NCBI RefSeq assembly: GCF_013415845.1
Contig: NZ_CP058907.1
Coordinates: 3,658,001-3,722,000 of the forward strand
Length of the DNA: 64,000 nt
Origin: Rhodopseudomonas palustris
Lineage (GTDB): Bacteria; Pseudomonadota; Alphaproteobacteria; Rhizobiales; Xanthobacteraceae
Direction of reading: 5' to 3'
In this document: in pieces, positions 26,527 to 35,475 of the stretch
Numbering within the stretch: the first letter of the stretch is position 1
Layout: the number at the start of each line of letters is the position of its first letter
Made by a program: the position numbers and the translations under genes
The notes under the pieces: generated by a model
Told to the model about the DNA's origin: nothing
What the model saw: only the letters and a program-made list of their open reading frames with translations
Database searches by the model: none

Positions 26527-28359
26527 GTGAGACAAGACAGAATGGCGTCCGACTGCGCTCGTCTTGGGCGCCCCATATCCTTTCTTGGTCAGCTCCGCGC
26601 TCGGGCGCGCCGACTGATGCCGTTTGTGGTGACGGCGACCATCATGGCTGCCGGCGCCGCCTTCGATCTGCACGGTGCCCTCGCCTCGGACGTCACCGGA
26701 GAGCGCACGGAACAAGGGGCTAGCCCTTGGGGTGTCGCCACCGGTGCCGAATGGCTTGATGATCATCGCCGGTTCAATCCGATCCTGGCGAAGGCGGGCG
26801 TGAAATGGCTGCGGGCCTTTCAGGAATGGCAGACCATTCAGCCGACCCAAGGCACCTGGAACTGGGCCCCAGCGGACCGGCTGGTGAGCGATGCAACGGC
26901 GAACGGCATCAGCCTCCTATATCCGCTGGCCTATCTGGCTCCCTGGGCCTCCGCCGATGGCGGCACCCGTGCGTTCCCCATTAAAGACATCCAGTACTGG
27001 AAAGACTACGTCGGCGCCGTCGTCGAGCGCTATCGTGGGTCGGTGAAACACTGGGAGATCTGGAACGAGTTCAACGGCAGCTTCGCCGTCAACGGAAGTC
27101 CATCCGCCTACGCCGAGCTGGTGAAGGAAGCGTCGACTGCCGCCAAGCGGATCGATCCATCGGCAAAGATCGGAGTTAGCGTTGCAAATTTCGACGTCAA
27201 CTTCCTTGAACGCGCGATCGAAGCGGGCGCCGCCGGTCATTTCGACTTCATCTGCGTGCATCCCTACGAAAAGCTCGATCTGCTGGAGGCTGGAGGCGAG
27301 ATCGAATTCATGGCGATGACATCGACGCTGCGGCGGATGCTTGCCTCCCATAATCTCGACAGCTCGCTCCCGCTGTGGATCTCGGAGGTCGGGGCGGTTG
27401 CAACCACTGAGCCGAGGTCCGAAGCAGGCCAATCGCGACTGCTGACAAAAGCCTTCATCCTTGGGCTCGCCTCCGGTTTCGACAAGATCTTCTGGTTCGA
27501 GGCGCGAGGACCCGCCTATCACGATCAGGCAGACCATGGATTGCTTCGGGCAGACTTTTCACCGCGCCCCTCATTCGCGGCGCTTGCAACTTTGATCCGT
27601 CTGCTGGGCGATCACCCGACCTATCTTGGATGGGTCCGAGCGGACGCCGACAGTCTGGGCTTTGTCTTCGAGGGCCGACAAGGCTTCGTATTGGCAGCTT
27701 GGACGACCTCGAACAAGACGGTGGAAGCGACCTTCCAGTCGCCGGTTCTGGTCACGCATACCGACGGCTCGGAGGTCACCGTAGATAGCGGCAAGCCCCT
27801 GAGCCTGTCGTCCACGCCCCTGTTCGTTTCGAAGCTTCCGGACACGATCGTGCAGCAGGCGAAGAAGAATCGCGATCTGCCGATCCTGCAAGATGTCGAC
27901 TATTCGAAGGAAACCACCGTCACGATCTCTCTTGGTGAGACCAATCGCGGCGGCGGTCTCCAGCAAATCAATCCGCAGACCACCAAGGTGTTCTCGGACG
28001 AGGGTTCAACCTCGCGGCGGCTGGATTTTTCAGTCGCGAACGATGAAGGCCACTACGCCTATTTCGCGGTATCTCCGCAATTTGCTCCGTGGGGTACCCG
28101 TCGCCTGCAGATCACCGCGACGGTCAAACGGTTGCCTGGAAGTCCGAAGGCCGGCTTCAGCTTGGACTATGAATCCCAGCGGGGCTACGTCAACGCCTCA
28201 TATCGCGAGATACCGAACGAGGCGGACTGGCAGGAACTGACGTGGACGATCGATGACGCGAATTTCGTCGGTCAGTGGGGCTGGAATTTCCGCATCAACG
28301 CGATTGCCTCGCCCAGCGAGTTTCTGATCAAGGACGTTCGGGTGAAAAAGCGGCCATGA
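26527..28359 (+). CDS. Secreted glycoside hydrolase, GH39/PslG-like
   Basis: 610 residues from GTG (an in-frame ATG at 26542 is an alternative). The N-terminus is basic with a hydrophobic stretch ending ALAS (about residue 56), a long signal peptide or anchor. The TIM-barrel part starts WGVATGAEW. WEIWNEFNGSF (about residue 178) supplies the acid/base Glu and LWISEVGA (about 285) the nucleophile Glu, as in PslG. A C-terminal beta-sandwich (about 440-610) looks carbohydrate-binding. PslG-type enzymes trim the polysaccharide exported by their own locus. Its stop overlaps the next start (ATGA). Confidence 0.8.
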   Translation: MRQDRMASDCARLGRPISFLGQLRARARRLMPFVVTATIMAAGAAFDLHGALASDVTGERTEQGASPWGVATGAEWLDDHRRFNPILAKAGVKWLRAFQEWQTIQPTQGTWNWAPADRLVSDATANGISLLYPLAYLAPWASADGGTRAFPIKDIQYWKDYVGAVVERYRGSVKHWEIWNEFNGSFAVNGSPSAYAELVKEASTAAKRIDPSAKIGVSVANFDVNFLERAIEAGAAGHFDFICVHPYEKLDLLEAGGEIEFMAMTSTLRRMLASHNLDSSLPLWISEVGAVATTEPRSEAGQSRLLTKAFILGLASGFDKIFWFEARGPAYHDQADHGLLRADFSPRPSFAALATLIRLLGDHPTYLGWVRADADSLGFVFEGRQGFVLAAWTTSNKTVEATFQSPVLVTHTDGSEVTVDSGKPLSLSSTPLFVSKLPDTIVQQAKKNRDLPILQDVDYSKETTVTISLGETNRGGGLQQINPQTTKVFSDEGSTSRRLDFSVANDEGHYAYFAVSPQFAPWGTRRLQITATVKRLPGSPKAGFSLDYESQRGYVNASYREIPNEADWQELTWTIDDANFVGQWGWNFRINAIASPSEFLIKDVRVKKRP

Positions 28360-29558
28360 CACGCACGTCCCATCAGCCCATCATCGAGCGCCGATCATGG
28401 AAGACTGAACGAGAGCTGGGCATGTCTGGTCAAGCAGGACTCGTCGATTGCGACTTCACGCTGGCGCTCAACAACAGGACCGGCAAGTTCTTCTTCTGCG
28501 GCGATCTGATCGCCGGCTCGAAGGATCTGATCCGCAACGTCTATTACTGGAGGCTTGGATTCGACCAGATTCCCACCGGTCTGATTGCCCGCATCCTGGG
28601 CCGACTGGCCGTCGTAGAAATCGATCTCCGGGTTCGGCATCCCAGGACACTCCCGACCTTCTTGTCGCGCCGGGACAGGGTGCCAATTGTCTTTACCGAT
28701 CCAAGAGAAGTCCTGATCCACGACCTGCGCGAAACCGACATCATCCTTTGCCATGACGTCGGCCCGCTGACCCACCCGACCTTTTACGCCGATGGCGTCG
28801 AGCAGATCTACCGCGCGGCGTTCGATCGCATTGCGGAGGCCAAGCCGCATCTTCTGTTCGCCAGTGAAAGCTCCTGCGAGGAGTTCAAGCTGCTCTATGG
28901 CGACGATTTCCCGTACTTGGGCGTTCTTTACCCGCCAATCAGATTCGGCGCGGGCTCCTCAGACCAGCAACCGGTGACGTCTATCCCGGGCAAGTTCTTT
29001 CTGTCCGTCGGCAGCCTGGGAACGCGCAAGAACCAGTTGCGGGCGATCGAGGCCTTCGGACGAAGCGGCCTCGTCGAGAAGGGATATCGATATGTGATTT
29101 GCGGCGGGCCGGAGCCTGGCGCCGAACACGTCATCGCCGCTGCAGACCAGACCCCCGGCGTCCTCATTCCGGGTTACGTCAACGATCCGCAGCTTCGCTG
29201 GCTGTACTCCCACGCAGAAGGATTCATTCTTCCGAGTTTGCTTGAAGGCTTCGGCTTGCCGGCGGCCGAGGCGATTCACTATGGAGTGATACCATTGCTG
29301 AGCCGAGGCGGCGCTCTCGAGGAGGTCGCGGGCCCATCGGCCATCCTTGTCGACCCGCTGGATGTCGATGCGATCGTCCAAGGAATGCATCAGATTGCAG
29401 TTATGAGCGAGGGGGAGAAGACGCAACGCTTGGATCAGATGCGAACGAGTATTGCGAGATTCTCAACGGAAGACGCCTTAGGGGTCTGGCGATCAGTTCT
29501 GTCCCGTGCCGCGTCGCTTCACCAGCATGTGGGCGCTGGCCGATCCACATCGCGATAG
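28356..29558 (+). CDS. Glycosyltransferase, family 4 type
   Basis: A 400-residue GT-B enzyme. The C-terminal domain carries a SVGSLGTRKNQLRAIEAF donor-domain entry, VICGGPEPG, and the sugar-nucleotide site SLLEGFGLPAAEAIHYG (E-x7-E pattern). The start is taken at the ATG at 28356, overlapping the glycosidase stop by four bases. A longer frame from 28275 has no ribosome site. It adds one sugar to the lipid-linked repeat unit; which sugar cannot be told. The next gene lies 121 bases downstream. Confidence 0.85.
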   Translation: MTRTSHQPIIERRSWKTERELGMSGQAGLVDCDFTLALNNRTGKFFFCGDLIAGSKDLIRNVYYWRLGFDQIPTGLIARILGRLAVVEIDLRVRHPRTLPTFLSRRDRVPIVFTDPREVLIHDLRETDIILCHDVGPLTHPTFYADGVEQIYRAAFDRIAEAKPHLLFASESSCEEFKLLYGDDFPYLGVLYPPIRFGAGSSDQQPVTSIPGKFFLSVGSLGTRKNQLRAIEAFGRSGLVEKGYRYVICGGPEPGAEHVIAAADQTPGVLIPGYVNDPQLRWLYSHAEGFILPSLLEGFGLPAAEAIHYGVIPLLSRGGALEEVAGPSAILVDPLDVDAIVQGMHQIAVMSEGEKTQRLDQMRTSIARFSTEDALGVWRSVLSRAASLHQHVGAGRSTSR

Positions 29559-29679
29559 CAACGGCAGCGCAACGCCCTCCCCGTCACGCAGACATCTTCC
29601 CTGAACGGATGAGTGTCTGCGCGAACAGCCCGCCATGAAAGAGATTCCCGGCATCAGTGCAGGCTGGTAGGCTGACCCC

Positions 29680-31428
29680 ATGCTTGTCGAGAACCTTGCT
29701 CATTTCAGCGCCGATACTCGTTTTGAAGCCGACCTCGTCATTATCGGAGGCGGCCCAGCAGGTCTCACAGTAGCGCGCGAGCTGCGAGGTGCTCAGCTAC
29801 GCGTCCTGATCGTCGAGAGCGGGCTGCTTGAGGAGGCTCCTCAAGCAAACGAACTCTCCACGCTGGAGAGCATCGGCGAGCCGAACGCCCCGCACCAGAT
29901 TCAGAAGAGGATTGCTTTTCACGGCGCCAATTGCCGTTCCTGGACTCAGGACCAGCAACCTTATGGTGTCCGTTGTCGAGCGCTCGGAGGCTCGACCCAT
30001 GCTTGGGCGGGAAAGTCAGCCGCCTTCGACGACATCGATTTTCAGGAGCGGGCATGGGTACCGCATTCCGGCTGGCCGATGGACCGATCCAGCCTCGATC
30101 CGTTTCTCGATCGAGCAGCCGATATTCTGAACCTCGGACCGAACCGTTACGACGACACCCTTTGGACTCTGCTCGGCATTTCGCCTCCCGAACCTCAACT
30201 CGGCACGCAGGGGCTTCGCTCGTTCTTCTGGCAGTTTTCGCGATCCCGGGTCGATCCTCTCGACATTATGCGGTTCGGTGCCGACTTTCTCAGGCTGGAA
30301 GCCGACAACATTCGCGTTCTGCTCAACGCGACCGCGACGCGCCTCAATCTCACCCAGGAGGGAGACGGGTTTCGCGGACTGGAGATCGCGACGATCGACG
30401 GGCAACGCCACACCGTTCACGCAAAGGCCGCCGTGATCGCCGGCGGCGGTATCGAAAATGCGCGCCTTCTGCTCGCGTCAACCACGATCCACGCCAATGG
30501 AGTCGGCAATCAGTACGATCTGGTCGGGCGCTTCCTGATGGATCACGCCGGCGCGCGGATCGCCAGGTTCGGCGGATCGAACGCCAACCAGATCATGCGG
30601 CGTTTTGGATTCTACGGCCTCCGCAATAGCGGCCGCACCTCCATGTACATGCACGGCCTCGCCATCACGCCTGAGATGCAGGAGCGAGAACATCTTTTGA
30701 ATTCGGCTATCTATTTCATGCCGGAGCATGCGGCGGACGATCCATGGGACGCCGTCAAGCGGCTCCTTACCGGCAAGAGCAAGCGACAGGTCAAGGATGC
30801 CATGCGGGCCATCGCCGGCGCCGGCCTCCTTGGCAAGGGCGCCGCCATGAAGCTGCTGTCCAGCGACCGGCTTCCAGTCGCCGTCAAGGATTTCATCGTC
30901 CAAACTGCCATTCGATACATGCCTAATGTGGCCGCGGACGACTTCCTCAGTCGCGGCGTTCCACACAAGGTGACGGACGTGTGGATCGACGCCATATCCG
31001 AGCAGCAGCCCGATCCCGACAGCCGCATCACGTTGTCAGAGAAGACAGACCGGTTGGGCCTGCCGCTTGCTCGGGTCAATTGGAAGATCAACGCTGACGA
31101 GCGCCGAACCATCATGCGGCTCGGCCACATCGTGGAGTCGGCTTTCGCGCAAGCGCGGCTACCGAAGCCGATCCTGGAACCATGGATCGCGGAAGGCGCG
31201 TTCAACGACGCTGTGATCATCGACATGGCGCACAGCATGGGAACGACGCGGATGTCGGCGTCGGCGCGATCAGGCGTTGTCGACGAACAGTGCCAAGTTC
31301 ACGGCGTTCGCGGCCTCTATATCGCCGGCAGTTCGATCTTTCCGACCAGTGGTCACGCCAATCCAACTCTTATGATCGTGGCCTTTGCGGTCCGTCTTGC
31401 CGACCGTATCCGACAGACCCTGCTATAG
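29680..31428 (+). CDS. GMC-family FAD-dependent oxidoreductase
   Basis: 582 residues. The N-terminal Rossmann motif is DLVIIGGGPAGLTVAREL (about residue 20). The second FAD element is CRALGGSTHAWAGK, the middle AGGGIENARLLL block is typical of GMC enzymes, and the C-terminal MAHSMGTTRMS...VRGLYIAGSSIFPTSGHANPT block holds the active-site His. There is no signal peptide, so it is cytosolic. Members oxidise alcohols or sugars. Such an enzyme is not standard in Wzy-type loci; it may oxidise a sugar of the repeat unit, as in loci making keto or uronic sugars, or act on the NRPS-PKS product. Its last six bases overlap the convergent polymerase gene. Confidence 0.85.
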   Translation: MLVENLAHFSADTRFEADLVIIGGGPAGLTVARELRGAQLRVLIVESGLLEEAPQANELSTLESIGEPNAPHQIQKRIAFHGANCRSWTQDQQPYGVRCRALGGSTHAWAGKSAAFDDIDFQERAWVPHSGWPMDRSSLDPFLDRAADILNLGPNRYDDTLWTLLGISPPEPQLGTQGLRSFFWQFSRSRVDPLDIMRFGADFLRLEADNIRVLLNATATRLNLTQEGDGFRGLEIATIDGQRHTVHAKAAVIAGGGIENARLLLASTTIHANGVGNQYDLVGRFLMDHAGARIARFGGSNANQIMRRFGFYGLRNSGRTSMYMHGLAITPEMQEREHLLNSAIYFMPEHAADDPWDAVKRLLTGKSKRQVKDAMRAIAGAGLLGKGAAMKLLSSDRLPVAVKDFIVQTAIRYMPNVAADDFLSRGVPHKVTDVWIDAISEQQPDPDSRITLSEKTDRLGLPLARVNWKINADERRTIMRLGHIVESAFAQARLPKPILEPWIAEGAFNDAVIIDMAHSMGTTRMSASARSGVVDEQCQVHGVRGLYIAGSSIFPTSGHANPTLMIVAFAVRLADRIRQTLL

Positions 31429-32865
31429 TCCGCTTCCGCCGGATCGTCGCGCCGCGGCCAGAATACCGAGCCCGGGTTCGAGCGCCAGGCTCGTACTCGA
31501 CCTCACGCCCGACAACGCGTCGCGCTTGGCACAGGCTAGCGCTGCGAAGATGAAGAACGGTAGACCAAGGTCAGTCAGCGCACCGGCCAGAACCTGTGTC
31601 ACCAGCATCGCCGCACAGGTGACCTTGGCTGCCTGTCTGTAGCCCTCATCCCTTGCATCCACCCCGTTTTCGTCTTTCGCCAAGAACACCGACAGGAAGA
31701 AGCCGATGAACAGGATGCTTCCCACGATCCCAAGGCTGGCAAGCACGGCAATCGGGAAGCTCGAGGCTCGCATGCTGCCGTTGCCGACGCCGAATCCGAA
31801 GGTGTCGAAGAAGTTCTCGAGTCCTTGTCTGTTCCAAAGCGATCTCTCGACCCCCGAGGAACTCGACAGCTTGTTCAACACCAGCTCGTTGAGAATGTCC
31901 GCCACGTAGCTGGATGCACGTTCGTCGGCGAGAATGCCCAGAATGACGAACGCCACGGCGAACGGAGCGCCCGCCAGCAAAACCATGGACTCGATGCGCA
32001 AGGTACCGGAGAGCGATGCCGAGACGATCTGGAAATAGAAGATGCCCAGGACCACCGCGAGCCCGACATAAGCCGTCGACGATTTCGAAAGAAGCGCCGC
32101 GCCGAGGGACAGCACGGCCAGCACCAGCGACAAACGCCGGTAGACCCCGCAAAGCCATAGCTGAAACGTGAAGGCAAAGAACGCGATCGTCATCGATCCA
32201 AACGAGGACGCCTCGGTGAAGGAGCCGACCAGTCGCTTCGACCCCGCAAGCTCCACCTCGGTCAAAAGCCCGTACGAGGCGTTCCGGATGAACGACAAGA
32301 TTTCAGTCGTGTTGGAGTAATAAGTGGCGAGGTCGAGCACTGCGAAGGCAAGGTTGGCGGCGACGCACAAGATCGCAGCGCTACCCAGCTGACTTCTTCC
32401 CACGTAAGAGGTCGCGTACGCCCAAATCAGAGCAAAGCAGATGAGATCTCCGACAAGATAGACCGATTGTGTGAAATTCGACGTCGCCGGCTGGAGAACC
32501 ACCATGTAGCCGGTCGTTCGCACAGGATAGACAAACGTTTCCCCAGCAAACAGCCTCGGCATGAAATAGGCCGAGACCAGACAGTCCACCACGATAAGCG
32601 CCAGCCAAAATCCCGGCGTTCCTATCGCCAGGGCATCGGACACCCGGCTCCGGTAGTCCGGTTCGGCCAGAATACGGATCGTCAGAAACCCCAACAGCAA
32701 ATGCGATGGGGTTACGTTGGTGCCGCCCAGGCTTGGCAGCGTGAAAGCAGCGGCCGCACCGAGCAGGATCGAGCAAACGAACGCGTGAATGATGAAAGAT
32801 ACGGGCCGAAAGAGGCAGATCACGCCGAGCGCGAGCGTGATCATTCCGATGACTTCGATCGTCAT
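31423..32865 (-). CDS. Polytopic O-antigen polymerase/ligase-like protein (Wzy type)
   Basis: 480 residues with about eleven transmembrane helices and a large periplasmic loop (about residues 330-380, ELVLNKLSSSSGVERSLWNRQGLENFFDTFGFGVGNGS). The FGFGVGNG stretch is characteristic of Wzy/O-antigen ligase proteins (GxGxGN/GxGxGx region). It should join the repeat units on the periplasmic face. A second protein of the class lies at 50012-51445, so one may polymerise and the other ligate. It overlaps the GMC gene tail to tail. The upstream interval is nearly 500 bases. Confidence 0.75.
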   Translation of the reverse strand: MTIEVIGMITLALGVICLFRPVSFIIHAFVCSILLGAAAAFTLPSLGGTNVTPSHLLLGFLTIRILAEPDYRSRVSDALAIGTPGFWLALIVVDCLVSAYFMPRLFAGETFVYPVRTTGYMVVLQPATSNFTQSVYLVGDLICFALIWAYATSYVGRSQLGSAAILCVAANLAFAVLDLATYYSNTTEILSFIRNASYGLLTEVELAGSKRLVGSFTEASSFGSMTIAFFAFTFQLWLCGVYRRLSLVLAVLSLGAALLSKSSTAYVGLAVVLGIFYFQIVSASLSGTLRIESMVLLAGAPFAVAFVILGILADERASSYVADILNELVLNKLSSSSGVERSLWNRQGLENFFDTFGFGVGNGSMRASSFPIAVLASLGIVGSILFIGFFLSVFLAKDENGVDARDEGYRQAAKVTCAAMLVTQVLAGALTDLGLPFFIFAALACAKRDALSGVRSSTSLALEPGLGILAAARRSGGSGL

Positions 32866-33358
32866 GGTGGTGCCCCGGAGCCCTTCTCTTGCTGTCGGCG
32901 GCCGGAGCTCATCGAGCCTCGGACCGCACTGAAGTTTCTCGCTTTACTCAATTCTGTCAACGCCTCCTTCGAGCCGGCGAGGCATGTGGGCCGCTATACG
33001 GCGAGCGGCTTCCCTCTGATCGGCCGCCCCGGCCCGCCCACCGCGGCACGAGACCACGTACAGGAATAGAGCTGTGCCAGCTACGCTATCAGGACAGGCC
33101 GCAGACAGGGGCGTCCATGAGGTCGTATCGACGCCGGACCGGACGCACCGCCTGCTAATTCACGCACCACCGCAAGTCCGAGTGCTGACCGGCACCTTTG
33201 CGCCTATCCCATTAGGAAGCCCCATGAATTTACCATTGTCCCAAACAAACAAGCACGGATGACCTCATTCTCCCTACAGTTGCCTTGACACTATCTGTCG
33301 CCGTCGGCAGATCGATAGTTGGCCCAGCACGCGAGAGGCGCTCTGGGGATCGCATTAG
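32866..33358. other. Divergent promoter region, no gene seen
   Basis: 493 bases between the polymerase and glycosyltransferase starts. It should hold both promoters. A half-like match to the shared operator (TTGAC at 33285, then GTCGC) has a 7-base spacer and a poor right arm and is not counted. Confidence 0.5.
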
Positions 33359-34459
33359 GTGAACCCATTGCCCTTTCGTCGACTGACGATCAACGGGAAG
33401 TTCCTGACAGCGCGACCTACCGGCGTGCACAGGGTCGCCGATCAACTTATTCGCCAGATCGTTTTGAACCAGGGCCTCCTGGACGGCGTATTTGCGACTT
33501 CACCTGCGATCGTTGCCCCAAGGTCCGCACCAGACGGGACGCAAGGCGTTCACGTCGAGCGCTATGGCCGCCTGCGCGGGCAGTTGTGGGAGCAGATGGA
33601 CCTGCCCCGCGCCGCGCGCTCCGATCTGCTGCTCAACCTGTGCAATCTTGGACCTGTGGCACTCGGCAGCGCGATCACGATGATCCATGATGCTCAAGTC
33701 TTCATCACGCCGCAGTCCTATTCGTTCGCTTTTCGCACGTGGTATAAGACCATTCTGCCGCTGATCGGGCAGAGACATCGTCGTATTCTGACGGTGTCCC
33801 ATTTCTCCGCCGAGCAACTGACGCGGGCCGGCGTCGCCGATGCCGAGCGCATCTCGGTGATTCATAACGGCGTCGATCACGTCCTTGCGTATCCACGAGC
33901 GCCCGAGATCATCGAGCGTCTTTCGCTTGCGCGGCGGCGCTTTGTTGTCGCGCTTTCTTCCACTCAGGCGCACAAAAATATCAAGGTCCTGCTGGATGCC
34001 TTCTCCAGTCCGGAGCTTGGCGACATCAAACTCGTCCTGTTTGGCGGACATGATCGCGGCGACTTTGAACGCCTGTCCTACAACGTTCCAGCCAATGTCG
34101 TGTTTGCAGGGCCTGTGACCGACGGGGAGTTGCGGTCCCTGTTTGAAGCGGCGCTGTGCGTGGCATTTCCATCCACCACGGAGGGGTTCGGCCTTCCCCC
34201 GTTGGAAGGAATGGCTTTGGGGTGTCCGGCCATCGTCGCGCCGTGCGGTGCACTTCCCGAGGTCGCCGGGCAAGGTGCGCTCTACGCGGCGGCAGACAAT
34301 CCCAGGGAGTGGATCGAAGCGATCAGATCCCTCGCGGCCTCGCCGCCATTCTGGCTGGAGCGCTCCGCCATGGGGGTAGCGCAGGCAGCCAATTTCACTT
34401 GGCGGAAAGCTGGTACGGATCTCTGCAATGTCATTCGACTCGTCGCCGAAGACCGATAG
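33359..34459 (+). CDS. Glycosyltransferase, family 4 type
   Basis: 366 residues, GTG start. The N-terminus has LTINGKFLTARPTGVHRVADQL, a segment seen in EPS mannosyl/rhamnosyl transferases. The C-terminal GT-B domain has VALSSTQAHKNIKVLLDAF, VFAGPVTDGEL and STTEGFGLPPLEGMALGCP, which supplies the E-x7-E donor site. It is cytoplasmic and adds one sugar to the repeat unit. The following GT2 gene starts 22 bases after its stop and is probably in the same transcript. Confidence 0.88.
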   Translation: MNPLPFRRLTINGKFLTARPTGVHRVADQLIRQIVLNQGLLDGVFATSPAIVAPRSAPDGTQGVHVERYGRLRGQLWEQMDLPRAARSDLLLNLCNLGPVALGSAITMIHDAQVFITPQSYSFAFRTWYKTILPLIGQRHRRILTVSHFSAEQLTRAGVADAERISVIHNGVDHVLAYPRAPEIIERLSLARRRFVVALSSTQAHKNIKVLLDAFSSPELGDIKLVLFGGHDRGDFERLSYNVPANVVFAGPVTDGELRSLFEAALCVAFPSTTEGFGLPPLEGMALGCPAIVAPCGALPEVAGQGALYAAADNPREWIEAIRSLAASPPFWLERSAMGVAQAANFTWRKAGTDLCNVIRLVAEDR

Positions 34460-34481
34460 CGAAAGCCGAGTTGGAGGACCG

Positions 34482-35372
34482 ATGGGGTCGACCAGGATCG
34501 CAGTGGTCGTCGCCAGCACCGGCCGTCCAGAGGAGCTTGGCCGCTGGAAAGAGCACATTCTCCGACAGACCCTCCAGCCAAGCCGGTTCGTATTTGCGGT
34601 CGTGAAGCCGTCAGATCTGCCGTCCTCGGACGCGATGCTTCCCTGCGCCGAGGTTGTCTACTGCAATCCGGGACTTCCCGCGCAGCGCAACGCTGCGCTT
34701 GAGTTGCTTCTTGGCTCCACGGACATCATCGCGTTTTTCGACGATGATTATGTTCCCTCGGCCTATTGCCTCGAGGGGATCGTGGACTTCTTCCAGCGCC
34801 ATCCTGCAGTGGTCGCCGTGAATGGATCGCTGCTGGCGGATGGGATCAACACCGCAGGGATTCCATACGAAGAAGCCATCGCACTTGTCGACGCCAACGA
34901 TAGGAACGGTAAGCCCGAGGCGAAAGTGATCTGTTCGCTCGATGGACTGTATGGCTGCAACATGGTGTATCGGAGCGCCGCCATCGGTGCGGAGCGCTTC
35001 GACGAGAACCTACCGCTGTACGCCTGGCAAGAGGACATCGACTTCGCCGCACGCGTGGGTCGCCGCGGGGGCCTCGCACTCACCACCGCCTTCGCCGGAG
35101 TTCACCAGGGTGTCAAAGCCGCACGTCTGGCGGGCGTACGCCTGGGCTATTCGCAGATCGTCAACCCAGTGTATCTCATGCGGAAAGGCACTCTGTCCTT
35201 CAAAGCCGGAATTCGGTTGATTGCGCGCAATCTGGTGATGAACCATGTCCGCGCCTTCAAGCCCGAGCCGTGGATCGATCGCAGGGGCCGCTGCAAGGGA
35301 AATTGGATCGGCATCCTGGACCTGGTGATCGGACGCGATCACCCGAAGAACATCCTTTCCATTCGCCAGTGA
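34482..35372 (+). CDS. Glycosyltransferase, family 2 (GT-A)
   Basis: 296 residues. IAVVVASTGRPEELGRWKEHIL opens the GT-A fold, with a PAQRNAAL helix and IAFFDDDYVPS giving the metal-binding DDD; WQEDIDFAARVGRRG supplies the ED acid motif. The ATG at 34482 is chosen because GGAGG lies four bases upstream. A frame from 34428 would overlap the previous gene by 32 bases and lacks a site. No transmembrane helix is seen, so it is a non-processive sugar transferase of the repeat-unit pathway. Confidence 0.88.
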   Translation: MGSTRIAVVVASTGRPEELGRWKEHILRQTLQPSRFVFAVVKPSDLPSSDAMLPCAEVVYCNPGLPAQRNAALELLLGSTDIIAFFDDDYVPSAYCLEGIVDFFQRHPAVVAVNGSLLADGINTAGIPYEEAIALVDANDRNGKPEAKVICSLDGLYGCNMVYRSAAIGAERFDENLPLYAWQEDIDFAARVGRRGGLALTTAFAGVHQGVKAARLAGVRLGYSQIVNPVYLMRKGTLSFKAGIRLIARNLVMNHVRAFKPEPWIDRRGRCKGNWIGILDLVIGRDHPKNILSIRQ

Positions 35373-35475
35373 CCTCCGAAACAGATCATTTTACCGCTTG
35401 CCTTGGCACGCCAAAGATAGCGGCGGAGATCGCGAACCACGATGATCAGTCACAACTTCGGCAATACAGATCGAT

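Noticed and set aside
33285..33300. TTGAC-N7-GTCGC before the glycosyltransferase at 33359, a possible seventh operator
   Set aside because: The spacer is one base too long and the right arm lacks the AA, so it breaks the symmetry shared by the other six.
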